A stretch of DNA of 64,000 nucleotides, from NCBI RefSeq assembly GCF_008180195.1, contig NZ_VTAV01000009.1, positions 1 to 64,000 on the forward strand, in the 5' to 3' direction. The DNA is from Sphingobacterium phlebotomi. Lineage in GTDB: Bacteria > Bacteroidota > Bacteroidia > Sphingobacteriales > Sphingobacteriaceae. The notes under the pieces are model-generated. The model was not told the DNA's origin, made no database searches, and saw nothing but the letters and a program-made list of their open reading frames with translations. Numbering within the stretch: position 1 is the first letter of the stretch; every line of letters starts with the position of its first letter. The translations under genes and the position numbers were made by a program. This document shows positions 1-7,669 of this stretch, piece by piece.

Positions 1-338
1 TCCGCAGACACAGGGGAAAATTGAACGGTATCACAGAACGATGAAAAACGTAGTGAAATTAAACCACTTTTACCATCCAGAAGAACTTATCGAAGCCCTG
101 GGAAACTTTGTGGACAACTATAACAACAGACGTTATCACGAATCGCTGCAAAACTTAACACCTGCAGATGTCTACTGTGGACGATCTGAAAGAATTTTGG
201 AAAAAAGACAACAGGTAAAAATCGATTCTCTGAATAAAAGAAGACAATTGTATAATCAACAAAAATTAATAAATTTATAACTCGAAAGTCTCCTTAAGGT
301 TTCATCCTAATGTGTCTAATTTAGTTTGAAGACGTACA
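1..338 (+). mobile_element. Right end of an IS3-like insertion sequence
   Basis: The element comprises the transposase tail and about 58 non-coding bases. The boundary is placed at 338 because the neighbouring mod gene keeps its conserved residues RYKNPD up to 339 and then switches to unrelated codons. On the minus strand the IS begins TGTACGTCTTCAAAC, giving a terminal ...CA on the plus strand, as usual for IS3 members. The left end and any target-site duplication are outside the window. The exact boundary could be off by a few bases. Confidence 0.7.
2..280 (+). CDS. IS3-family transposase, C-terminal fragment (5' end outside window)
   Basis: This is the end of a DDE integrase-type transposase that moves an insertion sequence. 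The reading frame is open from the window edge, so the first Met at 41 is internal. The visible part starts PQTQGKIERYH, the region around the third catalytic acidic residue (Glu) of the rve/integrase core. It is followed by the tail YNNRRYHESLQNLTP, typical of IS3-group proteins. A basic, Gln-rich C-terminus (about 30 residues) closes it. The stop is 58 bases before the inferred IS end. The subgroup cannot be fixed without the N-terminal half and the left inverted repeat. Confidence 0.85.
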   Translation, partial: PQTQGKIERYHRTMKNVVKLNHFYHPEELIEALGNFVDNYNNRRYHESLQNLTPADVYCGRSERILEKRQQVKIDSLNKRRQLYNQQKLINL

Positions 339-1304
339 GTCAGGATTCTTATATCTACTATCCATTTCCGCTGATCTCGGAAGCAGGTTCAGCTTGAAGT
401 ATTGCACATTTTTTGCATATACAAGGATGTGATCATGATTGTCAGAAAAGAAACGTGCATCATTCTGGGGTGCATATTTTTTTTGCCAAATTACATTTGC
501 AATAAAATTTTCTCTACCAAAAATCTCATCACACACTATCTTCGCATAATGCACTTCTGTGTCATCAAGATTTATCCAAATCGAACCGTCTCTCGATAAT
601 AAAGGATATGCCGACTCCATTCTGTTTTTAAAAAAAGTTAACCAGGAACTGTGGTTGAAATTATCATTATAACCAAAACCATCGTTCCCTGTATTGTATG
701 GAGGGTCGATATAAATTAGTTTGATTTGGTCTGAAAATCTTTTCTTTAAGGAGTGAAGAGTTAATAAATTATTCCCCTTTATGAGCATGTTTAACTCCTT
801 GCCAAATGTTTCAACAGGCCTGATATCTGTCGAGGTATATTCTTTAAAAGAAGTCATTACTTTGACAGATAATAGCTTATCAATCTCATCAGGAGCTAAT
901 ATTTCATTCCAAAAGAACTCACTTAATTTTTCATCCTCTTCACTTTGTTTTCCTTCTAAAACACAATCTTTATAAGGCCATGCGAGAACTACTTCTCTAC
1001 CTTCGTTCATGTATTCATCATCCTCAATTAAACCAATCTTATTTTTGAAGGACGTATAACTATCTGGGAGAAATGCTTTATTAGTCACAAACTTTTGGAA
1101 CTTGATTTTGTCGAATACTAAGATTCCATCCACATCCTGAAAGAAATATTGTTTGATGCTCGCGCTTTTTAAGAGTATTTTGATGAGGGAAGTGTCAAGT
1201 TGGAGCGCCAACTCGATAATTTTATTCTTCAGAAGCTTGCCATCTACGACCAGCCTTTCATCTTGCTGTAAAAGTTCTTTTAAGTCTTCTAAAAGGTTCT
1301 GCAT
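321..1304 (-). pseudogene. mod: Type III restriction-modification methyltransferase (Mod), truncated by IS insertion
   Basis: This is an adenine-N6 DNA methyltransferase of the beta class, the modification and recognition subunit of a type III system. The 327 residues left include an N-terminal helical region (1-160) and the catalytic motif DPPYNTG (Asp200-Tyr203), followed by the usual IWINLDD and FIANVIWQKK blocks. Family members are roughly 550-700 residues. The target-recognition region and the AdoMet-binding FxGxG motif, which lie C-terminal in this class, are missing. The last five codons (CTSSN) and the stop come from the IS. The protein is expected to be inactive, and a type III Res subunit would then lack its recognition partner. 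The rest of mod and res, if present, should lie beyond the left edge. Confidence 0.85.
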
Positions 1305-1319
1305 ACGACCCGTTATTCT

Positions 1320-1457
1320 TTATTTTGTTTTCAATTTCTCGATGGACTGCTCAAGGATTTCTTGTGCCAATGATTTGCTACTTATATCCGAAAGAAGTTT
1401 GTCGTATGGATTAACAATTGTCTTTCTCGTACCTGAAAAAGCATCAAACTCTTCCAT
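1320..1457 (-). CDS. Small ORF (45 aa) upstream of mod, unknown function
   Basis: A 45-codon ORF (starts MEEFDAFSGTRK, ends LEQSIEKLKTK) lies 15 bases upstream of the mod start on the same strand, so the two look co-transcribed. It is mildly charged, with a probable C-terminal helix, and has no signal peptide or recognisable domain. An in-frame TGA lies just upstream, so the ATG at 1457 is the only sensible start. The start codon lies at the edge of a nested palindrome (1457-1490), which suggests control at this point. It could be a small accessory protein of the type III system or a remnant. I do not recognise the family. Confidence 0.45.
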   Translation of the reverse strand: MEEFDAFSGTRKTIVNPYDKLLSDISSKSLAQEILEQSIEKLKTK

Positions 1458-1490
1458 TTGGCAATGTCAAACCTGACAGTTATTGCCAAA
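1457..1490. promoter_or_regulatory. Nested palindrome at the start of the mod-linked small ORF
   Basis: The outer arms TTTGGCAA and TTGCCAAA enclose an inner pair TGTCA/TGACA around a GGTT loop. Read on the minus strand, the structure ends at the start codon of the 45-codon ORF. It could be an operator for a dimeric repressor or an RNA hairpin masking the initiation site. No regulator gene is in view. Confidence 0.5.
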
Positions 1491-1597
1491 GATAGGAAAC
1501 TAAAACGCAGTATAAAGTATTTTTTCATATGTTAAGAGGTGTTAAAACTGACTAACATACATACGAAAGGCACAGGAATTGAAGTTATAATAGTACT

Positions 1598-1664
1598 TCA
1601 TAATTTAGGTTAATAATTGGTTAGTTAGTTAAAAATCCTAGAGCTCCCCGCTCTAGGATTTTTC
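1598..1664 (+). ncRNA. Candidate small RNA, copy 3 of a three-member family
   Basis: The unit starts TCATAATTTAGG, continues with TAATAATTGGTTAG and ends in a strong terminator hairpin with loop TCCCC. The same blocks in the same order occur on the minus strand at 21342-21413 and 52724-52810. A weak -7-like box, TATAATAG (1586-1593), sits 4 bases before the conserved 5' block, where the other copies have TATATTTG or TATATTAG. No -33 TTG is visible at the expected distance, so this copy may be weaker. No ORF fits. The alternative is a repeated leader or terminator module. Confidence 0.5.
1631..1663 (+). terminator. Intrinsic terminator of candidate sRNA copy 3
   Basis: Perfect 14-bp stem (1631-1644 with 1650-1663), loop TCCCC. 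The stem starts with A5 and ends with T5, so it could terminate in both directions. Confidence 0.8.
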
Positions 1665-1750
1665 ATCTTCGATATTCCACTATTCGCGAGTAAGCTTTTT
1701 TAATTACATAAAACACAGAACGTTTCAAACGAAAATAAAATAATACAAGT

Positions 1751-2305
1751 ATGGAAATAGTAACAAACGAGAAAGCGATCGTTATTACTGGCGGTCCCGG
1801 AATGGGTAAAACTTCTATAATTGATATGTTAAGACAAGCAGGGTATCCTTGTATAGGGGAGTCAGGCAGACAGATTATACGCCAGCAGCTTAAAATAAAG
1901 GGTACGAGCCTTCCCTGGGCAGACAGAGAAGCTTATGCAATGGAGATGTTTCGAACAGGGCTTACTGATTATAAACTGGCTTCGGAAAATGATACGTATA
2001 CATTTTTTGACAGAGGGCTTCCGGATGTAATTGGGTACCTAAAATTATGTGAGTTACCTGTTCCCGATCATCTGTGGTTGGCTACAAAACGAAATCGTTA
2101 CCATAACAAAGTTTTCATTACGCCTCCTTGGCCCGAAATATATGTGAATGATAAGGAGCGAAAACAGTCTCTTGAAGAGGCGATTGCAACCTATGAAGCG
2201 ATGGCCGAGGTGTATGCTACACTCGGTTACACAATAATAGAAATTCCCAAACTATCTTTGGAAGAAAGGGTGAGTTTTCTTATAAATTTCCTTATCCTCT
2301 CCTAA
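1751..2305 (+). CDS. AAA_28-type ATP-binding protein
   Basis: A 184-residue P-loop NTPase/kinase-like protein of the AAA_28 group. The Walker A motif GGPGMGKTS is at residues 14-22, directly after the first beta strand (AIVITGG). The later segment YTFFDRGLPDVIGYL matches the Walker B-like region of these predicted nucleotide or small-molecule kinases. It has no membrane segment or signal peptide, so it is cytoplasmic. The substrate is unknown. It stands alone between the candidate sRNA terminator and the convergent WG-repeat gene. Confidence 0.75.
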   Translation: MEIVTNEKAIVITGGPGMGKTSIIDMLRQAGYPCIGESGRQIIRQQLKIKGTSLPWADREAYAMEMFRTGLTDYKLASENDTYTFFDRGLPDVIGYLKLCELPVPDHLWLATKRNRYHNKVFITPPWPEIYVNDKERKQSLEEAIATYEAMAEVYATLGYTIIEIPKLSLEERVSFLINFLILS

Positions 2306-2353
2306 CCCGAACCGATGAAACCTGATGGTCCGTTCCACTTTTTTTTGCAAAAA

Positions 2354-3628
2354 TTAAAATGTCGATTCAACAAGTTCCAACACCCAATTACCGGCGTCGT
2401 CGAGTATACCGTAAGTATGCTGGCTATTTCCATCGGTAAAATCATACTTATGCGCCAACATCTTCCCATTATGAAAATCATCCAAATAGGTATATACAAA
2501 TTCTAAAACGACACTTCCGTTCTTATCTATTAAACCATAGGAAAAACCCTCCTTAAAAATACCTTTGCCATGATCAACGAGTTGCACTAGGGTCTCACTG
2601 ATCTCATCTAGAAGTGGTCTTTTGTCAAAAGAAGCGGTTGCGTGGTTATCGACATACTGAATTCCTTTAGGAAACTCTGCCACGACTTGCCCCACGCTAT
2701 CGATCAACTGTACTGGCGTTCCATACTTTTCCTGTACCAATGCATAACCTTTGTAAAAATGTGTGCAGTTCTGATATTTAGCAGGAATAACCAGTTCATT
2801 GTTTTTGTTGATATATCCATACTGCCGTTCTTTTGAAACAACAATTGCCCGACCGTTATGAAAATTGTACGGTTGTAGAGAATACATGAATGGTATAACT
2901 TCCTCACCTTTTGCATTTATAAATCCCCAATTATGCTCCTCATTTTGAACGGCCGCCAAGCCATCGTAAAAATGTCCGACTTGTTTATATTTAGCTGGTA
3001 TTACTTCTTCAAATTTTTCGTTGGTAAACCCATATTTCTTGGTCGGAAAGTGTTCAAAAGAGGTTAATCCTTCTTGACTGAATGGTGGAAAATTATCTCC
3101 TTTGAAAAGCGTTTTCTTCGCCAAGAAACGATCTCTTTCCGAAAAACTATTACCGATACCGCAAAGCGTTTCATATTTTTTGTCCAGTAAAGCAATCTGT
3201 TCTCCTTTGCGATTGATATAAGCCAATTCTCCGGTATGCAGGATAACAATAGTATTGTCCTCGGAAAGAAAAGGTGATGTTTTGCTAAAAGAAAGCGTTC
3301 CTATACGTTGTCCGTGAACATCAGCCAAAATTGTTTTCCCCTGTTTGTTCTCTACGAAAAAAACACCTTTTTTGATCGAAAGATCCCCGCTTCCAAATAA
3401 CGACGAAGACACGGGCTTTATCCCGCTCGATAATACCTTACCTTCTATATCGATAATGGAAATGCCTTGATTTGTTTGCATAGTGAGCTCATTATTGACA
3501 AACTCGGAATTAATCTTTCCTCCACGCGTCAGAAAGGTACCTTCTACTGTTTTGTGTTGAGCAATAGCGGGAAGTTCGACGAACAAATAGAAAGTAATTA
3601 AAATTAGTATGCTGCGTTGATCTACCAT
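2354..3628 (-). CDS. WG-repeat protein, probably secreted
   Basis: A 424-residue protein with an N-terminal signal peptide (hydrophobic residues 5-23, cleavage probably near AIAQ). It carries tandem WG repeats from about residue 200 onward, such as YGFTNEKFEEVIPAKY, WGFINAKGEEVIPF and YGYINKNNELVIPAKY, plus a last YGLIDKNGSVVLEF. The family has no defined biochemical role and is seen as a periplasmic or surface protein-interaction module. The first 180 residues are a more divergent propeller-like region. The ATG at 3628 is kept because the signal peptide follows it directly. It is convergent with the AAA_28 gene. Confidence 0.8.
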   Translation of the reverse strand: MVDQRSILILITFYLFVELPAIAQHKTVEGTFLTRGGKINSEFVNNELTMQTNQGISIIDIEGKVLSSGIKPVSSSLFGSGDLSIKKGVFFVENKQGKTILADVHGQRIGTLSFSKTSPFLSEDNTIVILHTGELAYINRKGEQIALLDKKYETLCGIGNSFSERDRFLAKKTLFKGDNFPPFSQEGLTSFEHFPTKKYGFTNEKFEEVIPAKYKQVGHFYDGLAAVQNEEHNWGFINAKGEEVIPFMYSLQPYNFHNGRAIVVSKERQYGYINKNNELVIPAKYQNCTHFYKGYALVQEKYGTPVQLIDSVGQVVAEFPKGIQYVDNHATASFDKRPLLDEISETLVQLVDHGKGIFKEGFSYGLIDKNGSVVLEFVYTYLDDFHNGKMLAHKYDFTDGNSQHTYGILDDAGNWVLELVESTF

Positions 3629-3848
3629 ATCTTTGATATTTACGGCAAGTTAGAAATATTCTTCCTAAAATTCTAACTTTTTTACCTAGATGACAGCAGA
3701 TTATGCGCCCCATTTCTTGTCCTGTGGTAAGTCTATTATAACGCGTAATCAGTATTTTTGATATTAACTCCTACACAACGGTCAGCGCCAGGTAGCATTG
3801 AATATGTAGAGAGTAGACACGTGCTTGATAACTTAATAGAAAAAAAAG

Positions 3849-4274
3849 ATGAAACTAAAAACAATTGATCAAACTATTCAGATCAATGCGACGGCCGAAA
3901 AGGTCTGGAAAGCATTATGGGATAAAGAACATTATAAAAAATGGGCGACAGCATATATGCCAGGTTCACATTATACCGGCGATCTGAAACAAGGTAACCG
4001 AATAAAATTTCTCGACCCCAACAACAATGGTATGGAAAGTAATGTCGAGTCACTTACGGAACACCGTGAAATAACCTTTCATCACCTCCATGAGTTGGAA
4101 ATCGGAAAAGAAGGTCAAAGTCTCGGAAATATGCGCGAAAAATATACGCTTGACGAGCAAAATGGTACAACCACTTTATCGTTGAGTTCGGAGATGCCTG
4201 AGGAATATTTCAATGAAATGGACGAAGCAACTAAAAAGGCCTTGCTGATAATAAAAGAACTGGCCGAAGCATAA
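3849..4274 (+). CDS. SRPBCC / AHSA1-like domain protein
   Basis: A 141-residue single-domain protein of the START/Bet v1-like superfamily, which forms a hydrophobic ligand cavity. The opening IDQTIQINATAEKVWKALWD and the following YKKWATAYMPGSHYTGD are typical of the activator-of-Hsp90-like (AHSA1) branch. It has no signal peptide, so it is cytoplasmic. The ligand is unknown, and members are usually annotated only as SRPBCC-domain or polyketide-cyclase-like. It follows a 220-base gap in which I see no ORF or clear promoter. Confidence 0.8.
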   Translation: MKLKTIDQTIQINATAEKVWKALWDKEHYKKWATAYMPGSHYTGDLKQGNRIKFLDPNNNGMESNVESLTEHREITFHHLHELEIGKEGQSLGNMREKYTLDEQNGTTTLSLSSEMPEEYFNEMDEATKKALLIIKELAEA

Positions 4275-4368
4275 AATACGTTGGGAGAGTATCCTCTATA
4301 TAAAGTTCTTGATGGTTAAGGAAAACCGAGTTGCTCGTAGGCGGAGAGATTACCTAACGTAGGTAAAC

Positions 4369-4407
4369 AAATTCATTTTATATACATTGCATATATAAAA
4401 TGAATTT
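4369..4407. promoter_or_regulatory. Perfect 16-bp inverted repeat upstream of the DUF763 gene
   Basis: The arms AAATTCATTTTATATA (4369-4384) and TATATAAAATGAATTT (4392-4407) are perfectly complementary around the loop CATTGCA. The structure ends 30 bases before the DUF763 start codon. A smaller palindrome TACCTA-ACG-TAGGTA lies just upstream. It has no T-run, so it is not a standard terminator. An operator or 5'-UTR hairpin is more likely. Confidence 0.6.
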
Positions 4408-4437
4408 CGTTAAGTTTGCGCTAAATAATTTAGTAAA

Positions 4438-5652
4438 ATGAAACGAGCAGGAACAGCGGATCTTCCCTTACATTATGGCAAAGTTCCACCCTGGCTGTAT
4501 GAACGCATGTCTTCTTTAGGATTTTCGATAATTGAAGCCATTTTAATCGATTATGGTAAGGAGGAAGTTTTGCGGAAATTAGCCGATCCGTTTTGGTTTC
4601 AAAGCTTCGGAGCGGTGATGGGTATGGATTGGCATTCCTCCGGAATCACCACCTCGGTTATGGGCGCCCTAAAACGCGTCATAAATCCGGCAGCCTCGTC
4701 GTTGGGCATCTATATATGCGGAGGAAAGGGCAAACTATCTCGGGAGACACCGGCAGAACTATTACGGATTGCCGATCGGACGGGGCTAGCAGGTGATCAT
4801 CTCGTCAGAGCCAGCAAGTTATCTGCCAAAGTGGACAATACTGCTATACAGGATGGTTATCAGTTATACCAACATAATTTTATCTTGGCCGACAATGGGA
4901 GTTGGACTGTAGTCCAACAGGGTATGCATGACCGGGACGGCACCGCTAGAAGATACCATTGGCATTCGGAAAACCTTAAATCATTTATCGAAGAACCACA
5001 TACAGGAATAAATGGTATTTCGCAGGGGTACATCTTAAACCTGACGGCTGCAGAAGCCGTCAATAACCGTCAGGGCATCCTCGATATTTCACGTGGGGGG
5101 CCGGCAAAGGTAATGGAGGATTTTGCTCGTTTAATCTTACCGGGACATCATGATGTTCGCTCTTCTGATGTAGATCTTAAAAGATTGGGAGCACTTTTAT
5201 ATGTGACGCGGGAATTGCATCCCAGCAACTTCGAAGATCTTTTGATGCTACAGGGTGTGGGACCACGCACGATGCAATCCCTTGCCCTCGTGAGTGAAGT
5301 GATACATGGCTCACCTTCCAGGTTTAAGGATCCCGCTCGTTTCTCATTTGCACATGGAGGCAAAGATGGGCACCCCTTCCCTGTGCCGATCGACATCTAC
5401 GACGACAGCATACGGATATTACGAAAGGGCATTGAAAAGTCCAAACTCGGAAATGCAGACAAACTAAAGACAATCAACAAATTACACAAAATCGTACTGC
5501 AAGCAGAAGCCAATTTCGCACCGAAATTTGATGTACAGCAGGTTATTGAGCAAGAACGTAGAGATTCGTGGAAATATGGCGGAAGGACTGTTCTTGGAAA
5601 AGCAAAAAAAACTTCTTTACACGCATCGGGTGGTCAACTTTCATTATTTTAA
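4438..5652 (+). CDS. DUF763 family protein
   Basis: A 404-residue protein with the DUF763 signature at its N-terminus (KRAGTADLPLHYGKVPPWLY). A helix-hairpin-helix-like stretch, LLMLQGVGPRTMQSL, lies near residue 270, and HGGKDGHPFPVPIDIYD near residue 310. The HhH element suggests DNA binding, but the family function is not established. It has no signal peptide. The family is scattered across thermophilic bacteria and archaea and uneven in Bacteroidota, so transfer is possible. The gene is monocistronic, preceded by a strong 16-bp inverted repeat, and convergent with the lipoprotein gene that follows. Confidence 0.8.
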   Translation: MKRAGTADLPLHYGKVPPWLYERMSSLGFSIIEAILIDYGKEEVLRKLADPFWFQSFGAVMGMDWHSSGITTSVMGALKRVINPAASSLGIYICGGKGKLSRETPAELLRIADRTGLAGDHLVRASKLSAKVDNTAIQDGYQLYQHNFILADNGSWTVVQQGMHDRDGTARRYHWHSENLKSFIEEPHTGINGISQGYILNLTAAEAVNNRQGILDISRGGPAKVMEDFARLILPGHHDVRSSDVDLKRLGALLYVTRELHPSNFEDLLMLQGVGPRTMQSLALVSEVIHGSPSRFKDPARFSFAHGGKDGHPFPVPIDIYDDSIRILRKGIEKSKLGNADKLKTINKLHKIVLQAEANFAPKFDVQQVIEQERRDSWKYGGRTVLGKAKKTSLHASGGQLSLF

Positions 5653-5689
5653 CTACACATTTAACCTTATAACGCTTATTGTTCTTTCA

Positions 5690-6652
5690 TTACCGCCATG
5701 CCGTGACTTTATTCGCACGTACTATGCTAGAGCTACCCTTAGGTATAACGGATATAACCTCTGGACTGGAATCCAAATTATACGTTTTGCCATCAGCAGG
5801 AATAATCTTCAGAAACCAATGGCTATTGCTCGAAGCTGGCAAATGTACATAGTCTGCGGCAATCAGTAAATATTTATCATCCGGCGAAAATTCAGCAAAC
5901 GCTTCATCTGCATTGCTTTCGGTTACTTGGACCAGATTTTCCCCGTTGATATCCATCATATAAATATGCTTATTGATATAAAAACTCATTCTCTGACCGT
6001 TATTGCTGATACGTATATTTCCCCAATTTTCGTAATTCATTTCTTTCACTAGGCTTAAGCTTGTATAAGGAGGATCGGAACGCAGTATTAATCGATCTTT
6101 AAAGCGCACTAAAATACTGTTATTCGGCAACCAAACCGCATCGTCTTCCGATGTAAACGATTCATTTCCAATACCCGACATCTCATATTTGACATTTCCG
6201 TCCATATCGAGGATAACAATTCCGTTATCACGATCGGGGGTAACCATAATCAACGAGTTATCAAAAGATATCTTACCCAGATTGCTTGTACTGTTTCCGT
6301 AGCGGGGTACATAATCAAATTCCTTTGCAATTGTTTCATCAGCAGTATTCACGACGGTAAAATGATTACGGTCATACGTGCCTGCTTCTCTGGTTGAAAC
6401 GATACGAAGCTTTCCGTCACGACTCAATCCCCAACCCACCGTGCCATACGCGTTATAAGAAAAGAAAGCGGACTCTTCTCCGGTACGCATATCTAATTTC
6501 ATAACATCACTTGTATATTGATGGTATATATGTCCCGGAAAACTCCCCATTTCTGTGCCCCCATTATCCCCATTATCTTTAGAACACCCCATCAAGAATA
6601 ATGAAAATAGACCGACCAGCGTAGGAAAAATAAAGATTGTTCTTTTTATCAT
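5690..6652 (-). CDS. Lipoprotein with TolB-like beta-propeller repeats
   Basis: About 320 residues from the ATG at 6652. This start is preferred over an upstream one at 6706 because the signal peptide and lipobox (LFLMGC-SKD) follow it directly. The mature part has repeated beta-rich segments with Asp-rich turns, for example MVTPDRDNGIVILDMDG, IYMMDINGENLVQV and FSPDDKYLLIAAD. These resemble TolB/WD40-like propeller blades. It is probably anchored in the outer or inner membrane facing the periplasm. No enzymatic motif is visible. It is divergent from the YiiX-like gene and convergent with the DUF763 gene. Confidence 0.7.
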   Translation of the reverse strand: MIKRTIFIFPTLVGLFSLFLMGCSKDNGDNGGTEMGSFPGHIYHQYTSDVMKLDMRTGEESAFFSYNAYGTVGWGLSRDGKLRIVSTREAGTYDRNHFTVVNTADETIAKEFDYVPRYGNSTSNLGKISFDNSLIMVTPDRDNGIVILDMDGNVKYEMSGIGNESFTSEDDAVWLPNNSILVRFKDRLILRSDPPYTSLSLVKEMNYENWGNIRISNNGQRMSFYINKHIYMMDINGENLVQVTESNADEAFAEFSPDDKYLLIAADYVHLPASSNSHWFLKIIPADGKTYNLDSSPEVISVIPKGSSSIVRANKVTAWR

Positions 6653-6852
6653 AATTATCAATCTTAATATATAATAGCATGGAACTTTCTCAAATACGCA
6701 CGACAATCACCACTCCATATGCAGAAAATGTAACAAAAAAGATACCAAATAAGTTATTTCCTTCAACTATAAACAAATAAGCCTTTAATAGAAAAATAAA
6801 TCTATTTAAAAAATGTATATTGCTCTAATATTGAAGGATACATGTCAAATTC

Positions 6853-7533
6853 ATGAAAAAAAATGCGACACTACTTTTTATATTAGGTATACTGCTCATC
6901 AGCGGGGGCATGTATTACTATCCCTACAAGAAAATAAATCACGCAAGTGAACCTAAAGAAAAAAATCATATTCAAACGCAGCAGGAGCAGAAAATTCCGC
7001 GGTCCGGAGATTTAATATTCCAAACCTCGTTATCACAGCAAAGCCAAGCTATACAGCTGGCTACCCAATCCCCGTATTCTCATTGTGGCATTGTTTTCGA
7101 AGAAAATGATCAACTATATGTCTTGGAAGCCGTTCAACCCGTTAGACGAACCCTATTGACCGAATGGATAAAAAGAGGAAAAGACGAGCATTATGTCTTA
7201 AAACGTCTAAAAGATGCTGAAAAAACGTTGACGGATTCAGTAATTCATGAGATGCAAACGATAGGGCGAGCCTGGGAAGGGAAAGACTATGATTTAACTT
7301 TTGAATGGACCGACGACAAAATGTATTGTTCTGAGCTCATATGGAAAATTTACGACCGTACGACCGGTATAAAAATTGGTCAACCGGAACAACTAAAAGA
7401 CTTTGATTTAAACAGTGAAATAGTAAAAAACAAACTTACAGAACGATATGGAAATGATATTCCGCTAGACGACACGGTTATTTCACCAGCAGCCATTTTT
7501 AACAGCAAACTATTAGAAACAGTTCAATTGTAA
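6853..7533 (+). CDS. YiiX/YebB-like NlpC/P60-superfamily cysteine hydrolase
   Basis: A 226-residue protein with an N-terminal membrane anchor (residues 5-24). The permuted papain-like fold of the YiiX family follows: RSGDLIFQTS, then SPYSHCGIVFEEN with the catalytic His-Cys-Gly context, and later DKMYCSELIWKIYD with the second Cys/Ser-Glu motif. Relatives act on amide or thioester bonds in the envelope, but the substrate is unproven. It is probably periplasmic and membrane-tethered. It is monocistronic and divergent from the lipoprotein propeller gene. Confidence 0.8.
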   Translation: MKKNATLLFILGILLISGGMYYYPYKKINHASEPKEKNHIQTQQEQKIPRSGDLIFQTSLSQQSQAIQLATQSPYSHCGIVFEENDQLYVLEAVQPVRRTLLTEWIKRGKDEHYVLKRLKDAEKTLTDSVIHEMQTIGRAWEGKDYDLTFEWTDDKMYCSELIWKIYDRTTGIKIGQPEQLKDFDLNSEIVKNKLTERYGNDIPLDDTVISPAAIFNSKLLETVQL

Positions 7534-7558
7534 TTTTTGTTTTCATAAGTATCCAATT

Positions 7559-7591
7559 TTGTTTTCTTTCTACAAAATTTTTATACCTTTG
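7559..7591 (+). promoter_or_regulatory. Bacteroidota-type promoter of secDF
   Basis: TTG (7559-7561) and TACCTTTG (7584-7591) are separated by 22 bases and match the TTG/TAnnTTTG consensus. The start codon of secDF is 78 bases downstream. Confidence 0.7.
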
Positions 7592-7669
7592 CGAATCTTG
7601 GTTAAGTATTATTAAGCTAAATCGCAAGTAAGATTATATAAACTACAAACAAATACACGAAGACAGACA

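Noticed and set aside
402-599. Short plus-strand frames inside the truncated mod gene
   Set aside because: They are antisense to conserved methyltransferase codons and have no supporting features.
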